Part shown: piece after piece, positions 62,395 through 64,000 of the stretch
Position numbering within the stretch: the stretch's first letter is position 1
Layout: each line of letters starts with the position of its first letter
Assembly: GCA_026120035.1 (NCBI GenBank)
Contig: JALRME010000002.1
Span: 310,001-374,000, forward strand
DNA length: 64,000 bases
Reading direction: 5' to 3'
DNA from: Coleophoma eucalyptorum
Taxonomy: Eukaryota > Ascomycota > Leotiomycetes > Helotiales > Dermateaceae
The notes under the pieces: model-generated
What the model was told of the DNA's origin: nothing
Database searches by the model: none
Seen by the model: the letters and a program-made list of their open reading frames with translations, nothing else
Program-made: the position numbers and the translations under genes

Positions 62395-64000
62395 ATGTCT
62401 TTCGAACAGAGAGATTTTGGAGGTGCGGGTGGAGGAGATGCTGGAGCCGCGGCAGGCGGTAGTGGAGGATATGTACGAGGAAGAGGGCGACGTGAGTAGC
62501 TTGCGCTTTTCCTTTCTGCCCAGCCCTCGATCTATATTATTTGTTTCTTTGTCGACCCTGATAGAGCAAAAGTATTCAGAAAGACATCGAAATATTTGGT
62601 ACGATGTCGTATTTGTATATTCATGCTTTCTGTTGCATCGCGCTCAAAAACTGTCAAGCGACAACAGCACCGCGCCAATTCCAGCACAATCATCTGTTTC
62701 CATCCTCTCACACATGTTCCTTGTTTCATAAGTATCCTTCTTGGTGGGATACGGAGCATGGTGTACATAATGGTACAGAAGATGGATGAGAGTGTATGCG
62801 CAAACAATGGAGAGCACGATACTAATGGAGAGCCAAGCAAAGGTCCTGTCACCGACTACAGTGCAACCATGATACACTGGATGGGTCGCTACCGAAAACC
62901 AAAGCATAGGCCACTAGTAGGAGAGAGAGAGAGACCGAGTCCAAGCTACATTGTTGATGTAAGTCAAGTTTCCTTGTGACAGTAAATGTCAGCTGACCTG
63001 GGCAGATGATACCGCCGATACTGAGGCCCAACAACCCAGCAGATTCAATTCCAGCTAGGCATCTTCACTCGTCATTAAACAAGATCAAGCATCCTGTCAA
63101 TGTAGTGCGATGGACACCCGAAGGACGAAGATTGCTCACAGCGTCAAGCAGCGGAGAGTTTACCTTGTGGAACGGCACGGGATTTAACTTTGAGACAATC
63201 ATGCAGGCACATGATGTAGCCATCAGAGCACTGTCATATTCACACAGCGATGACTGGCTGATATCAGCTGATCACGATGGTATCATTAAGTACTGGCAGC
63301 CAAATTTCAACAATGTCAAGGTCATTCAAGGACACACAGACCCCATCAGAGATCTTGCGTTCAGCCCAAATGACTCCAAATTTGTCACGGCCTCGGATGA
63401 CTCCACGTTGAAGATATTCGATTTTGCTGGAGGAGTTGAGGAGTCTTCGTTGACAGGTCACGGTTGGGATGCAAAGAGCGTTGATTGGCATCGTACGAAA
63501 GGTCTACTTGTCTCTGGATCCAAGGACCATCTTGTGAAACTTTGGGATCCCCGCTCTGGCCGATGCCTCACATCTCTTGCTGGACACAAGAATACAATCA
63601 CGAAGACGTTGTTCGAGCCTCTCACGGGTAACTGCCTCGCAACTTCAGCGCGCGACCAGACCGTACGGATCTTCGATCTTCGCCATATGCGTGACGTCCT
63701 GCTTCTGAAAGGACATGAGAAAGACGTCTCTACCATTGCATGGCACCCAATTCACCCGGGATTCCTTAGCACTGGAGGCTCTGATGGTGCACTCTTCCAC
63801 TATCTCCTCGATGAGCCTAATACTCCCGCAGATCAAGCTCATACAATCGCTCCATGGGATACATCTGACCCAGGCAATGCACCTGCACAAACCATCTACC
63901 CAGCACACAAGCTCCAATACGCACACGATTTCGCGATCTGGTCATTGGACTGGCATCCACTAGGCCATATTCTCGCAAGCGGATCGAACGACCGCGTCAC
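62395..64000 (+). CDS. pfs2: Polyadenylation factor subunit Pfs2, WD40, 5' part (runs off the window)
   Basis: Exons 62395-62491, 62843-62958 and 63006 to the window end. The Gly-rich start [20 protein letters not shown] ends [20 protein letters not shown] across the first intron (351 nt, the longest in the window), then [13 protein letters not shown] and [10 protein letters not shown]40 repeats follow: [96 protein letters not shown] and [22 protein letters not shown] and the seven-repeat order identify Pfs2, the scaffold of the cleavage and polyadenylation factor. The C-terminus lies outside the window. The first acceptor is chosen because it restores RRPVTDY. Confidence 0.92.

Noticed and set aside
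62492..62842. An extra exon (about 62566-62596) within the first pfs2 intron
   Set aside because: Most joins break the frame or give non-family sequence; direct joining restores RRPVTDY, matching Pfs2 proteins.

Overview
The window is nuclear DNA of a filamentous ascomycete (Pezizomycotina). Protein-coding genes lie on both strands and most carry short introns of about 45-100 nt with GTAAGT/GTATGT-like donors and CTAAC-type branch points. The product set (a fungal DUF3468-type regulator, a DHN-melanin naphthol reductase, Ser/Ala-rich GPI proteins, a Pex8-like peroxin) suggests Leotiomycetes or a close class; that placement is an inference. No CRISPR array, virus, prophage or intact transposon was seen.

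Layout. 1-15 kb is dense housekeeping: the tail of an unknown gene, a PPR-type mitochondrial protein, cytochrome c oxidase subunit 7, an Rtt103-like CID protein, clathrin light chain, Cdc37, an Mdl1-type mitochondrial ABC exporter and coronin. 15-20.7 kb is looser and holds a tRNA-Val(CAC) gene with two interruptions and a DUF3468-type regulator. 20.7-37 kb is accessory: a calpain-like protease, a GPI-type Ser/Ala-rich protein, a small Cys-rich protein, an F-box-like protein, a DUF7726-like protein, a naphthol reductase, a cupredoxin-like secreted protein, a frameshifted coding remnant and an isochorismatase-fold hydrolase. 38-48.5 kb is signalling and nuclear: NSRP1-like, NFKBIL1-like, PKA catalytic subunit, PRCC-like and the TORC2 subunit Sin1/Avo1. 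48.5-53.3 kb holds a second Ser/Ala-rich GPI paralogue and an unknown protein. 54-64 kb has a DGAT1-type acyltransferase, Ste14 methyltransferase, a hexapeptide acetyltransferase, a TMEM170-like membrane protein, Pex8 and the 5' part of the Pfs2 polyadenylation factor.

The genes do not form one metabolic cluster. Shared themes are growth signalling and secretion (PKA, Sin1, Ste14, clathrin, coronin), lipid and peroxisome biology (DGAT1, Pex8) and RNA processing (Rtt103, Pfs2, NSRP1-like, PRCC-like). Exon structures below were joined by hand; in each multi-exon model the summed coding length is a multiple of three and the join restores family motifs.

The most unusual signal is the tRNA-Val(CAC) gene at 16307-16447. 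Besides a normal 13-nt anticodon-loop intron, its T-loop is split by a 55-nt segment with spliceosomal-intron signals (GTAAGC donor, CTAAC, CAG acceptor). Removing both segments gives a perfectly paired 73-nt tRNA.
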